From assembly GCA_947454695.1 (NCBI GenBank), contig CANGMW010000125.1, positions 1 to 7,598 of the forward strand: a stretch of DNA of 7,598 nucleotides, read 5' to 3'. The position numbers were made by a program, and so were the translations under genes. Position 1 is the first letter of the stretch. Every line of letters starts with the position of its first letter. A model generated the notes under the pieces. That model saw only the letters and a program-made list of their open reading frames with translations, was not told the origin of the DNA and did no database searches. Positions 1 to 6,750 of this stretch are shown piece after piece. The stretch is from Comamonadaceae bacterium. GTDB lineage: Bacteria > Pseudomonadota > Gammaproteobacteria > Burkholderiales > Burkholderiaceae_C.

Positions 1-3000
1 ATGGTGCCACCGGCCAGCACCACCGAAGCGTTCACATCTAAAACCCCGGTGCTGATCACAGCGCCGCCCACATAGGCATAGACATAGCCGCCCGCTTTGT
101 CGAACTCCAGGTAGGTATTCACATCAACCGGCAGGTAGACCACATCCCCGGCGATCGACACGCCCCCGGATGAGGCGGTGAGCACCGGGTTGACCACACT
201 CCCCGTCCAAGTCAAATTGCCGCCATAGCTTTGGGCCCCGGTCGTGGTCACGTTGCCGCCCAAGGTGGTGGTTTGCGCCGTGGCGGTGTCGCCACCGGTG
301 ATGGTGAGGTAGGCCAGCGGGGTGGTGTCGCCCACCGCTGCGCCAAAGGTGACGTCCCCACTGCCGTTGGTGATGGTCAGGCCATAAGCCCCATCCACCG
401 TCGAGCCGAATTGAACGGCAGCGTTGGTGTTGACTGCAATGCTGTTGAGCGTGCTCAAGGAGGTGTTAGCCGCCAAGGTCACCGCACCGGTGTAGGTTTG
501 CGTGCCGGCGGTTTGGATGCTGCCCGCCAAAGTGCTGTCACCCGCCACCGACAAGTGGGCCACGTTGACACTGTTGGTGATGGCCGCACCCGGACGCATG
601 ATCAAGTTGGCAGCCAATTGAACCGTTCCGGTGTAGGTGAGGTCCAAAACACTGGACGCATCCACCTGCACATCGCCTGTCCCCAAGGCCGTTGCGCTGT
701 CAGCGCGGATCGTGCCGCCTTCGATGGTGGTCCCGCCGCTGTAGCTGTTGTTGCCCGACAGGGTCAGCACGCCACCCGATCCTTGCTTGACCAGGGCAGT
801 TTCACCGGAGATGGCACCATTCACACGGCTCTGGTTGGAGGTGGAATGGATGGTGAGCGTGGTGAGGTTACTCACATCGCCGCCGATGGTGGCTTTGCCG
901 GAACCAGAATGAATGGTCAAGGCAAACGCATTTTGGTTGACGTTGTTGACGGACAGCACCGCCACGCCCGAGCCGCCGTTGCCACCCGAGACGCCATACC
1001 AAACACCGCCACCGCCGCCGCCCGTGTGGTCGACGCCGGATGAGCCACTGCTTTCACCAAAACCGGGGCCACGCGCGCCGTTACCGCCACCGCCTGCGCC
1101 CCCGATAGAGACGCTCCCTCGAAAAGCGCCGCCACCGCCGCCGCCGCCATAGGTGGTGGACGTTCCGGTGATGTTGTAGGTGGCGCCCGCACCGCCCGGG
1201 CCGCTGAAGGCATTACCGCCACCGCCGCCACCGCCAGCTAAAGAATTACCACCGCCATCCGCCCCTTGGCCGCTCGTTCCCGTACCCGCGGCTCCGCCGG
1301 TGGCGTTGGCTCCGCCGCCGGAGCCACCGTTACCACCGGCACCAGAACCCGAAGCGCCGCCGCCGCCGCCCAGGGCCGTCAAACTCAAAGAGCCGCCCGT
1401 CAAAGAAGTCTCGCCGCCGTTTTGGCCTGGAATCGAACTGTTTGTGCTGCCACTGCCACCCAATCCGACACGAACGGTGTAGGTGGTGCCTGCGCCCATG
1501 GAAGCCGTGCTCGACAAAATGCCGCCGCCACCCCCACCGCCCGCTTGGTTGTTGCCGCCGCCACCACCGCCGCCCACCAATAGGTACGAGGTCAGTGCGC
1601 TGGTCGCGGGGGCGTAGTTGTAGGTGCCGGAGCCTGCGTTGCCAAAACTGTAATTCGCGCTGGCCGTCGCGCCCGACGTGCCTGTATAGGTGATGGACAA
1701 GCCACTGCCGCCGCCGTCGTTGCTGTTGGCCACATAGCTGCTGTAGGTGAGACCGCCATCGGTGCTGACCAAATAGTCCCCGGAGCTGAAGAACTGAATG
1801 GTGCTGAGCTGCGATACAAAAGTGGCATTCACATTGCCCGCCACCGTCACATCGCTGTTGCTGGTCGTCAGAGTGGCGTCGGCCGCCAACAGCAAATTGC
1901 CGCCATAACGCTGCGCCCCGGTGGTGGTCACGTTGCCATTGAGCGTCGTCGTTTGCGCGGTGGCCGTGTCGCCCCCGGTGATGGTGAGGAAGCCCAGGGG
2001 CGTGGTGTCACCCACCGCCCCACCGAACACCACATCACCCGCACCCGTGTCCAGCGTGAGCCCGTGCTGGTTGGCAGGCGCGCTGTCGAGCGGGCCGTTG
2101 AAGGTGATGGCGGCATTGGACGTTGTCAGGGTGATGCCACCCGTTTTGTTGATGAGGACCGCGCCGTTGTAAGTTTGTGAGCCCGCGGTCGTGATGTTGG
2201 CCCGCAGGTCGATCGTGCCGCCGGTCAAGGTCAAATGACCGCCGTTCAGGGTGGTGGCCGTGATGGGGCTCAAGACAAAAATCGAATTGGCACTCGAAGA
2301 GCCGGTGGAAATGCTGACATCGGTGCCGCTGTTGAGCGAATTGGCAATGTCCGTGGCAGCCAAGTGGCTTGTTGCATCGGCGATGAATGCGGGGTCATAA
2401 GCTGTCCCCGAACGATTCTCATCAATCGTCACGTCATAGGGGTCCAATAACCAGGTCCCCCTGTGGCCCAAGCCGCTGAGACTGCGGGCGCTGACCCGGA
2501 TGCCAGCGACATCCAAATGATTGCCCGATGTTTCGATGAAACCGCCATCGCCGCGCAGCGCGCCGCCCTGGGCAGACAGCGTGCCATGAGCGGCCAGCAC
2601 CGAACCAAAAACCAGGACCTTGCCCCCGGCGCCGCTTTGCAGCGCACTGGCCGACAGGGTGCTTGCGGCGTCTACCAAGGTGTTGGCTGACGTGGGCAAG
2701 GCCCCCGACGTGCTCAATACCGGCAGCGTCGCCGCTACCGCGCGACTGCCTTCGAGCGGGTTGGCCTGGAAGTCGCGTCCCACCACAATATTGCCGCCGC
2801 CTAAGCGGCCGTCAGCCTCAACCGTCGCACCTATCAGGCGCGTGCTGAGCAGGCCCGCTAACGCGATCGTGCCGCCCGGACCCGCATCACCCTGCGCTTG
2901 CAGGCTGCCGGAAGCTTGCACCTGGCCAGCCGTCGACACCAGGCTGACCGTGCCACCGCTCAAGCCATTGGCCGTGATCTGGCTGTTGCTGTCGGCGTTG

Positions 3001-3986
3001 ATGTCCCCGCTGGCGATGATTTGGATCGCTCCGCCTGGCCCCGCAGAGGCATTGGCGCTCAGCGTGCCCGATGGGTTCACCGAGCCTGCGACAAGGGAAA
3101 TTCTGCCGCCGGTGCTGAAGCCGTTGGCCGAGATCACACCGGTGTTGTTGATGACCGACGCGCGCAAATCGGACACGGAATTGGCCGCAATCAAGACCTG
3201 CCCCTCACCCACCTGAATCAAGCGCTGGTTGCTGATGAGCGATTGCAGGGTCGAGGCATCCACCGAGACGCTCATGAGCTGGTTGCCCTGAATCGTCAAG
3301 GTGACTTTCTCGCCCGAAACCAGAGCCAACACATTGTTGGCCGACAGGTTGGCGAGCATCACGCCTTCATTGCGGACCTCAGGCGCCATCAAAGCGATGT
3401 AGCCATTGAGATGGTTGATGGTCAAGTTGCCTTGATTGACCACCGCACCCGTGCCGCCGCCGGTGAAACTCATTTTGCCGGCCAGGTAATCGGCGTCTTT
3501 GATGGCCATGGTGGTGGCCACCAAGCCACCCGTATTGACCTCGGCGCCCTGGCCGAAGATCACACCATTAGGGTTGACGAAGATCACCTGCCCTTTGGCA
3601 TTGACCGCGCCGTCAATCATGGACGCCGTGGCCCCCATCACGCGGTTGAGCGTGGAGTCGGTGACCGCGTTCTGGTTGAAATTGACCGTGGCGCTCTTGC
3701 CCACGTTGAAGCTGTCCCAGTTGATCACCGCCCGCTGTGAACTCTGGTTGATGTTCATCACGCTGCCGGCCTGGCTGATGCTGGCCTGTCCGGCGCTCAC
3801 CTGCCCGCCGCTGGGCAAGGCGTTAGCCGCCGGCCCACCGGCCAGTACCTGCGACGCTGCCAGAAATGCGGCCGAGAAAAACGTCAGCGCAGAAACGGTG
3901 GCGGGAATCTGTCCCGCGCGCACCGCGCTCTGCCCGACGGCAGTGCGGCTCGTCCAACGCGGCAGGGAAGATTTTTTAGATTTCAA
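1..3986 (-). CDS. TpsA exoprotein, filamentous haemagglutinin-like (partial, C-terminus beyond window)
   Basis: This is the secreted partner of a two-partner secretion (type Vb) system, a large surface or released adhesin-like protein. I translated the minus strand by hand from a TTG at 3986 and found one uninterrupted frame of 1328 codons to the window edge. Residues 1-49 form a signal peptide: a basic start (LKSKK), a hydrophobic stretch around 30-48 and likely cleavage after VLA. Residues about 55-300 are the TPS (haemagglutination activity) domain, with NINQSSQRAVINWDSFNVG at about 78-96 and the diagnostic NPNG at 138-141. A GTWLLDPYDVTID block typical of this family begins at 510. Then come beta-helix-type repeats, a glycine-rich module (about 781-1013) and an autotransporter-type strand repeat (about 1064-1108). 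I saw no cysteine, as is usual for TpsA proteins. The frame has a TAG two codons before the TTG, so no upstream start is possible; the first in-frame ATG, at residue 77, would remove the signal peptide. The ligand is unknown. Confidence 0.93.
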   Translation of the reverse strand, partial: MKSKKSSLPRWTSRTAVGQSAVRAGQIPATVSALTFFSAAFLAASQVLAGGPAANALPSGGQVSAGQASISQAGSVMNINQSSQRAVINWDSFNVGKSATVNFNQNAVTDSTLNRVMGATASMIDGAVNAKGQVIFVNPNGVIFGQGAEVNTGGLVATTMAIKDADYLAGKMSFTGGGTGAVVNQGNLTINHLNGYIALMAPEVRNEGVMLANLSANNVLALVSGEKVTLTIQGNQLMSVSVDASTLQSLISNQRLIQVGEGQVLIAANSVSDLRASVINNTGVISANGFSTGGRISLVAGSVNPSGTLSANASAGPGGAIQIIASGDINADSNSQITANGLSGGTVSLVSTAGQVQASGSLQAQGDAGPGGTIALAGLLSTRLIGATVEADGRLGGGNIVVGRDFQANPLEGSRAVAATLPVLSTSGALPTSANTLVDAASTLSASALQSGAGGKVLVFGSVLAAHGTLSAQGGALRGDGGFIETSGNHLDVAGIRVSARSLSGLGHRGTWLLDPYDVTIDENRSGTAYDPAFIADATSHLAATDIANSLNSGTDVSISTGSSSANSIFVLSPITATTLNGGHLTLTGGTIDLRANITTAGSQTYNGAVLINKTGGITLTTSNAAITFNGPLDSAPANQHGLTLDTGAGDVVFGGAVGDTTPLGFLTITGGDTATAQTTTLNGNVTTTGAQRYGGNLLLAADATLTTSNSDVTVAGNVNATFVSQLSTIQFFSSGDYLVSTDGGLTYSSYVANSNDGGGSGLSITYTGTSGATASANYSFGNAGSGTYNYAPATSALTSYLLVGGGGGGGNNQAGGGGGGGILSSTASMGAGTTYTVRVGLGGSGSTNSSIPGQNGGETSLTGGSLSLTALGGGGGASGSGAGGNGGSGGGANATGGAAGTGTSGQGADGGGNSLAGGGGGGGNAFSGPGGAGATYNITGTSTTYGGGGGGGAFRGSVSIGGAGGGGNGARGPGFGESSGSSGVDHTGGGGGGVWYGVSGGNGGSGVAVLSVNNVNQNAFALTIHSGSGKATIGGDVSNLTTLTIHSTSNQSRVNGAISGETALVKQGSGGVLTLSGNNSYSGGTTIEGGTIRADSATALGTGDVQVDASSVLDLTYTGTVQLAANLIMRPGAAITNSVNVAHLSVAGDSTLAGSIQTAGTQTYTGAVTLAANTSLSTLNSIAVNTNAAVQFGSTVDGAYGLTITNGSGDVTFGAAVGDTTPLAYLTITGGDTATAQTTTLGGNVTTTGAQSYGGNLTWTGSVVNPVLTASSGGVSIAGDVVYLPVDVNTYLEFDKAGGYVYAYVGGAVISTGVLDVNASVVLAGGT
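213..512 (-). repeat. TpsA internal repeat, C-terminal copy (residues about 1159-1258)
   Basis: This is the second copy of a unit of about 100 residues. The conserved core (213-383, residues 1202-1258) begins GLTITNGSGDVTF and includes AVGDTTPL, LTITGGDTATAQTTTL and GNVTTTGAQ, ending at SYGGNL. It matches the copy at 1893-2063 at 47 of 57 residues by hand alignment, with no gap. The match continues more weakly to the TAGTQTY motif near 512, with one codon of length difference. Such repeats are typical of beta-helical filamentous-haemagglutinin shafts. Confidence 0.85.
663..797 (-). other. Autotransporter-associated beta-strand repeat in TpsA (residues about 1064-1108)
   Basis: The stretch ALVKQGSGGVLTLSGNNSY, followed by SGGTTIEGGTIRADSATALGTG, matches the well-known passenger-associated repeat of autotransporters (pattern 'L.K.G.GTLTLSG.N.YSGGTT...GTL'). 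It forms one or two coils of a beta-helix. It follows about 50 residues after the glycine-rich module and is the only clear copy I see in the window. Confidence 0.75.
948..1646 (-). other. Glycine-rich module inside TpsA (residues about 781-1013)
   Basis: The module opens with FGNAGSGTYNYAPATSALTSYLLVGGGGGGG and closes with NGGSGVAVLSV. This is the pattern of a bacterial and phage glycine-rich domain whose members start near 'F..sGt...P......LVVGGGGGGG' and end near 'GGSGVVIIRY'. From residue 800 to 1013 I count 92 glycines in 214 residues (about 43 %), in runs of up to seven, with YTVRVGLGG and TALGGGGG landmarks between. The codons are mostly GGC and GGT, which produces the many GCC/ACC runs on the plus strand. 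By analogy with other glycine-rich proteins the runs might pack as polyglycine-II helices; this is inference. The module's role is unknown. Confidence 0.8.
1893..2189 (-). repeat. TpsA internal repeat, N-terminal copy (residues about 600-698)
   Basis: This is the first copy of the unit of about 100 residues. It runs from TAGSQTYNGAV through a core of 57 residues (642-698) containing DVVFGGAVGDTTPL, LTITGGDTATAQTTTL and NVTTTGAQRYGGNL. DNA similarity to the other copy is visible in the core: both carry GTGGTCACGTTGCC on the plus strand, exactly 1680 bases (560 codons) apart. Confidence 0.85.
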
Positions 3987-4026
3987 TTTCTAAGCTTCAC
4001 GGTGTGGAAAGGCCAGCTGCGCCGTC
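3987..4026 (-). other. 40-base spacer between TpsB stop and TpsA start
   Basis: The spacer has no hairpin and no promoter-like hexamers, so the two genes are probably transcribed together. Upstream of the TTG start there is only a weak GAAG about eight bases away. A TAG stop in the exoprotein frame falls at 3990-3992, two codons before the TTG. Confidence 0.6.
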
Positions 4027-5736
4027 TTAAAAAGCGTAAGACGCTTTCACCCAAGCCTGTACGGTGCGGTAGGCGTTGTCAGCATTGAGCTGCTGACCGC
4101 TGGCGTTGTACAAGGGGTTGTCGCCCAAACGAAAAGCGGCCAGCGCATTGACCGTCCAGCGTTGGTAGGTGTAGCGCACGATCGGGCCCACGCCGCCGAT
4201 CTGGTAGCTGTTGTTGGCATTGCTGAGGCCTTGCCAACCCGAATAGGCGTTGATGAATTGGTCCACCATGCCCAGATCGGCAAACACGCCTGCCTGCCAG
4301 TGCTCGTTGTAGCGGTGCTGCAGTTCGGTCGAGAGGATGACGCCTTGCGAGCCGCCCCCTTGTGCGACCGGATAGGCCCGCACCGCATAGGGCCCTCCCA
4401 GATAAATCTGCTCGGAACTGTTGAGGTTTTTGTTGGCCAGTTGGCCATACACCGACACCAGCCAGGTGGTGTTGGGCAGGAAGGTCAGCTCCTGGTTGCG
4501 GCTGATGTAAAAGCCCAGCTTTTGGTAGCCGCCAGCCGTGCCGGGCCCAGCTGCATCCTGCGCCGCTTGGGTCGGGTTGTTGATTGACAAGTTGCCCAGA
4601 GTGAGCGTGAGGCTGTAACTCAGCGACGACTTCGCAGTGTCGGCAAAGTTGCCATTAAGCCCTGCCGTCACCGCGGAGATTTGGTAGTCGCTGATGTTTT
4701 GTTCCAGCTGGCTGTTGCTGTAGCGGCGGTCCTCATAGCTCAGACGCAAATTAGCCGTGCTGGTGGCCGCACGCCGCAGGGCGTAGCTCGCCGTCGCACC
4801 CAGTGTGCTGGCAGCGCCTTGCGTTTGTACGGCCGTTAGGCCGGACAAGGTTTGGTAGCTCAACGCACTGGCCTGCGCACCCACACGCCAGCCCGCATGG
4901 CCCACGGGCAATGAGTAGCCCAACTGCGCGTAAGTAGAGCCCATCGACAAGGAGGCATCCAGCGTCGCCTGGTCGCCTTGGCCCGACGGGTTGTTCAAGG
5001 CCAGATTGACGTTGGCCTGCTCCACCCCAGTACTGGGCGAGCCGAAGTTGCTCAAACCCGCCTGGCCACTGAACAGCGGACCGTCGCTGAGCTTCACCCG
5101 GAAATTACTCTCACCAGCCCCGGTACCCGCTTGAAACTCGCCAGCAGCCTGCACACCGGGCAGTTCGTTGAGCAAGAGTAAACCGCGCTCTAAGGGCTTG
5201 GTGTCGATGTAGGGGCTGTCATCGCGGCGGGTGATGATGTAGCGTCGTGCCATGTCGGTATTGACACGTAAAGCAGCGCCCTCTTTCGCCGGCCCGACCA
5301 GCACGGCGCCGAGTTTGCCCTCGGTGATTTCAATGACGATCTTGCCGTCTTGAATGTCTTGCGGCGGCACGGTGGCCAGCGCCACGCGGTGATTTTTTGC
5401 GTAAAAATTTTGAATCGCCGTCGTGACGTCTTTCAAGTCACTGAAGGTGATGTTGGATCGGGTCCAGGGTTTGACAAGCGCTTGCAGTTGCGCATCCGTC
5501 AGCAAGGTATTGCCTTTGAACACAAAGCCTTGAATCAATACCTTTTGCTCGTTGGCTTTGGGTTCTTTTTTCTCAACCGGGCGTTCACTGGGCACGGGTA
5601 CAGCCGGTGGCGCGCGGTCAAGCTGGAGCTGTTGCTCCCGTTGTCTGGCGCCCGCATCCTGAGCTTGGGCAGCTGTCGCGCCCAACAAACTCAGCCCCAT
5701 CAACACACCCGCACGCACGATCACCTTGTTTTTCAT
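4027..5736 (-). CDS. TpsB outer-membrane transporter, FhaC/ShlB family
   Basis: This is the outer-membrane pore that recognises the TPS domain of its partner in the periplasm and exports it. The protein has 569 residues, a normal TpsB length. Residues 1-25 are a signal peptide (MKNKVIVRAG..., cleavage near AQA/QD). A charged, proline-rich linker (about 40-64) leads to a POTRA_2 domain (about 65-140, starting VLIQGFVFKGNTLLTDAQL). A second ShlB-type POTRA follows (about 142-216), then the beta-barrel (about 218-569). The conserved loop-6 tetrad of the Omp85 superfamily appears as GGPYAVRAYP, with VRAY at 452-455 in place of VRGY. The chain ends in phenylalanine (KASYAF), the usual C-terminal barrel signal. 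An ATG 36 bases further upstream (5772) is also open, but it would put MWIALWGPTDLQ before a clean signal peptide and has no ribosome-binding site, so I chose 5736. The exoprotein gene follows 40 bases after the stop, which supports co-transcription. Confidence 0.95.
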   Translation of the reverse strand: MKNKVIVRAGVLMGLSLLGATAAQAQDAGARQREQQLQLDRAPPAVPVPSERPVEKKEPKANEQKVLIQGFVFKGNTLLTDAQLQALVKPWTRSNITFSDLKDVTTAIQNFYAKNHRVALATVPPQDIQDGKIVIEITEGKLGAVLVGPAKEGAALRVNTDMARRYIITRRDDSPYIDTKPLERGLLLLNELPGVQAAGEFQAGTGAGESNFRVKLSDGPLFSGQAGLSNFGSPSTGVEQANVNLALNNPSGQGDQATLDASLSMGSTYAQLGYSLPVGHAGWRVGAQASALSYQTLSGLTAVQTQGAASTLGATASYALRRAATSTANLRLSYEDRRYSNSQLEQNISDYQISAVTAGLNGNFADTAKSSLSYSLTLTLGNLSINNPTQAAQDAAGPGTAGGYQKLGFYISRNQELTFLPNTTWLVSVYGQLANKNLNSSEQIYLGGPYAVRAYPVAQGGGSQGVILSTELQHRYNEHWQAGVFADLGMVDQFINAYSGWQGLSNANNSYQIGGVGPIVRYTYQRWTVNALAAFRLGDNPLYNASGQQLNADNAYRTVQAWVKASYAF

Positions 5737-5743
5737 TTGTAGA

Positions 5744-5746
5744 TCC
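5744..5746 (-). promoter_or_regulatory. Ribosome-binding site supporting the TpsB start at 5736
   Basis: On the minus strand GGA (within CGGAT) lies seven bases before the ATG at 5736. The alternative ATG at 5772 has no purine-rich site at this distance, so this element favours the shorter protein that begins directly with its signal peptide. The match is short. Confidence 0.45.
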
Positions 5747-5831
5747 GTAGGCCCCCATAGCGCGATCCACATGGCTGCAGATCAACCCAAATGAAACCGC
5801 ATACCATGGCGGGCTAGTGCCTTAAATTTGG

Positions 5832-5887
5832 GCATTTGATGATATTTATCACTTTTAATGTTAGCATTTATGATAAGGCATTTTGAT
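5832..5887. promoter_or_regulatory. Three split direct repeats, GCATTT-(0-2 nt)-TGAT
   Basis: On the plus strand the motif GCATTT followed by TGAT occurs three times: at 5832 with two bases (GA) between the halves, at 5864 with one base (A), and at 5878 with none. The copies lie about 95-150 bases upstream of the TpsB start, where an activator or repressor could act. The regular shared blocks in an otherwise unconserved intergenic region suggest a protein-binding array, but this is inference and I do not recognise the regulator. The copies may instead be chance similarity in AT-rich DNA. Confidence 0.35.
5840..5851. promoter_or_regulatory. Perfect dyad TGAT-ATTT-ATCA, FNR/CRP-like half-site spacing
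   Basis: The 12 bases TGATATTTATCA form a dyad whose five outer bases on each side are perfectly complementary. Read as TGAT-N4-ATCA, it has the core and spacing of an FNR/Anr site (TTGAT-N4-ATCAA), missing only the outermost base on each side. It lies about 105 bases upstream of the TpsB start and overlaps the first of the three split repeats. An oxygen-responsive role is only a possibility. Confidence 0.3.
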
Positions 5888-5972
5888 GACATTCGCGTGA
5901 CAAAACCAATGTGGTGGCCAAGTCGTATAAGCCGTCATCGTTGTCTGCGAACCATGCCTTTCAATGCGTCCT

Positions 5973-6740
5973 TCAATGGTTCTGTGACCCCCGGTGTGCC
6001 CACGCGGTGGTGTGCTTTTCCAGCAGGCTGAACAGCTCGTACATGACCATGGCCATCGCGCCCACCACGACCAGACCGGCAAAGGCCAAACCCATTTGCA
6101 TGGCCGAGCCGGCAGAGATGAGCAAATAGCCGATGCCTTCGTTGGCGGCCGTCATCTCCGAGACCGTGGTGCCCACAAAAGCCAGCGTGATCGCCACTTT
6201 GAGTGAGCCGTAAAAATAGGGCATGGAGCGCGGCAAGCCCACCTTGACCAGCACGTCCCAGCGCTTGGCGCCCAGCACGCGCAGCACGTCTTCGAGCTCC
6301 GGCTCCAAGGTCGCCAAGCCGGTGGCGATGTTGACCATGATCGGAAAGAAGCTGATCAAAAAGGCTGTGAGGATGGCCGGGCCCACGCCGATACCAAACC
6401 ACACCACCAGAATCGGCACAAAGGCCGCTTTGGGCAAGGCGTTGAAACCGGTCATGAGCGGGTACACCGCGGCATAGGCCAGGCGCGAGCTGCCGATGAC
6501 AAAGCCCAGCATGACGCCCACCACAATCGCGATGCCAAAGCCCACCATGGTGACCCAAAACGTGCGCCAGGCGTGGCCCGCAATCACGTCGCGGTACTCC
6601 ACCATTTGCGCCCAGATGCGCAGCGGCGAAGGAAAGACAAACTCCGAGACCTGAAAAAGCGAGCACACCGCTTGCCACAGCACCAGCGTGAGCACCAAAA
6701 GCCCCCAGGGCGCCCATTGTTCAAGTTGTTTGGGTGTCAT
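5973..6740 (-). CDS. ABC transporter permease, SsuC/TauC/NrtB-like (nitrate/sulfonate/taurine type)
   Basis: This is the inner-membrane permease of an ABC importer, 255 residues long, the usual size for this family. A first membrane segment lies at about 11-30, followed by a short periplasmic stretch containing FPSPLRIWAQM, a recognisable signature of SsuC/TauC-like permeases. Further hydrophobic segments lie at about 61-82, 105-117, 121-140, 182-195 and 215-240. The cytoplasmic EAA loop that docks on the ATPase lies at about 150-170, with G157 and the LP at 169-170. The MTPKQL start is supported by an AGGA ribosome-binding site six bases upstream that overlaps the stop of the preceding ATPase gene. 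The two genes therefore form a tight pair that is probably translationally linked. The substrate cannot be deduced: sulfonate, taurine, nitrate, bicarbonate and pyrimidine-precursor transporters all share this fold. No substrate-binding protein is visible in the window. Confidence 0.93.
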   Translation of the reverse strand: MTPKQLEQWAPWGLLVLTLVLWQAVCSLFQVSEFVFPSPLRIWAQMVEYRDVIAGHAWRTFWVTMVGFGIAIVVGVMLGFVIGSSRLAYAAVYPLMTGFNALPKAAFVPILVVWFGIGVGPAILTAFLISFFPIMVNIATGLATLEPELEDVLRVLGAKRWDVLVKVGLPRSMPYFYGSLKVAITLAFVGTTVSEMTAANEGIGYLLISAGSAMQMGLAFAGLVVVGAMAMVMYELFSLLEKHTTAWAHRGSQNH

Positions 6741-6746
6741 GGTGAG

Positions 6747-6750
6747 TCCT
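6747..6750 (-). promoter_or_regulatory. Ribosome-binding site of permease overlapping ATPase stop
   Basis: On the minus strand the ATPase gene ends in TGAGGA: the A of the TGA stop is the first base of AGGA, six bases before the permease ATG. This arrangement suggests translational coupling of the two subunits. Confidence 0.65.

Larger units (their letters stand above)
5737..5972. other. Intergenic region between ABC permease and TpsB genes
   Basis: This 236-base non-coding stretch separates the end of the permease gene from the start of the transporter gene; both genes are on the minus strand. Its middle part (about 5820-5910) is clearly more AT-rich than the flanking genes, as expected for a regulatory region. 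I found no hairpin followed by a T-run on the minus strand to end the ABC operon. Candidate hexamers on the minus strand (TTGTCA, and TATCAT twice) do not pair at 16-18 base spacing, so I do not call a sigma-70 promoter. Small open frames crossing this region have no recognisable product. Confidence 0.6.

Noticed and set aside
231..1043. Open frame of 270 codons on the plus strand
   Set aside because: It lies wholly antisense to the TpsA frame. Its low-complexity content (runs of G, A, R and V) mirrors the repetitive GC-rich coding strand, and it resembles no known protein.
913..1482. Proline-rich open frames on the plus strand (runs of PPPPPP)
   Set aside because: The proline runs are the complement of the glycine codons in the TpsA glycine-rich module.
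1120..1600. GCC/ACC trinucleotide runs considered as a microsatellite or CRISPR-like repeat
   Set aside because: The runs are irregular and in frame with glycine codons. There are no constant repeat units or spacers.
2620..3216. Open frame of 198 codons on the plus strand, rich in proline and alanine
   Set aside because: It is antisense to TpsA and overlaps another antisense frame. It has no domain, signal or ribosome site.
2898..3740. Open frame of 280 codons on the plus strand
   Set aside because: It is antisense to the TPS and beta-helix region of TpsA, whose minus-strand translation is clearly the real protein. The frame is open because stop codons are rare in this GC-rich sequence.
5737..5772. 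N-terminal extension of TpsB starting at 5772
   Set aside because: The extra 12 residues would precede a complete signal peptide and no ribosome site lies upstream, so the start at 5736 is preferred.
5881..5905. TTTTG...CAAAA inverted arms considered as a terminator for the ABC operon
   Set aside because: The stem is only five weak base pairs with a 15-base loop and is not a GC-rich hairpin followed by a T-run.
5935..6717. Open frame of 260 codons on the minus strand overlapping the permease
   Set aside because: It is a frame shadow. The overlapping 255-residue frame has membrane segments, the EAA loop and a good ribosome site.
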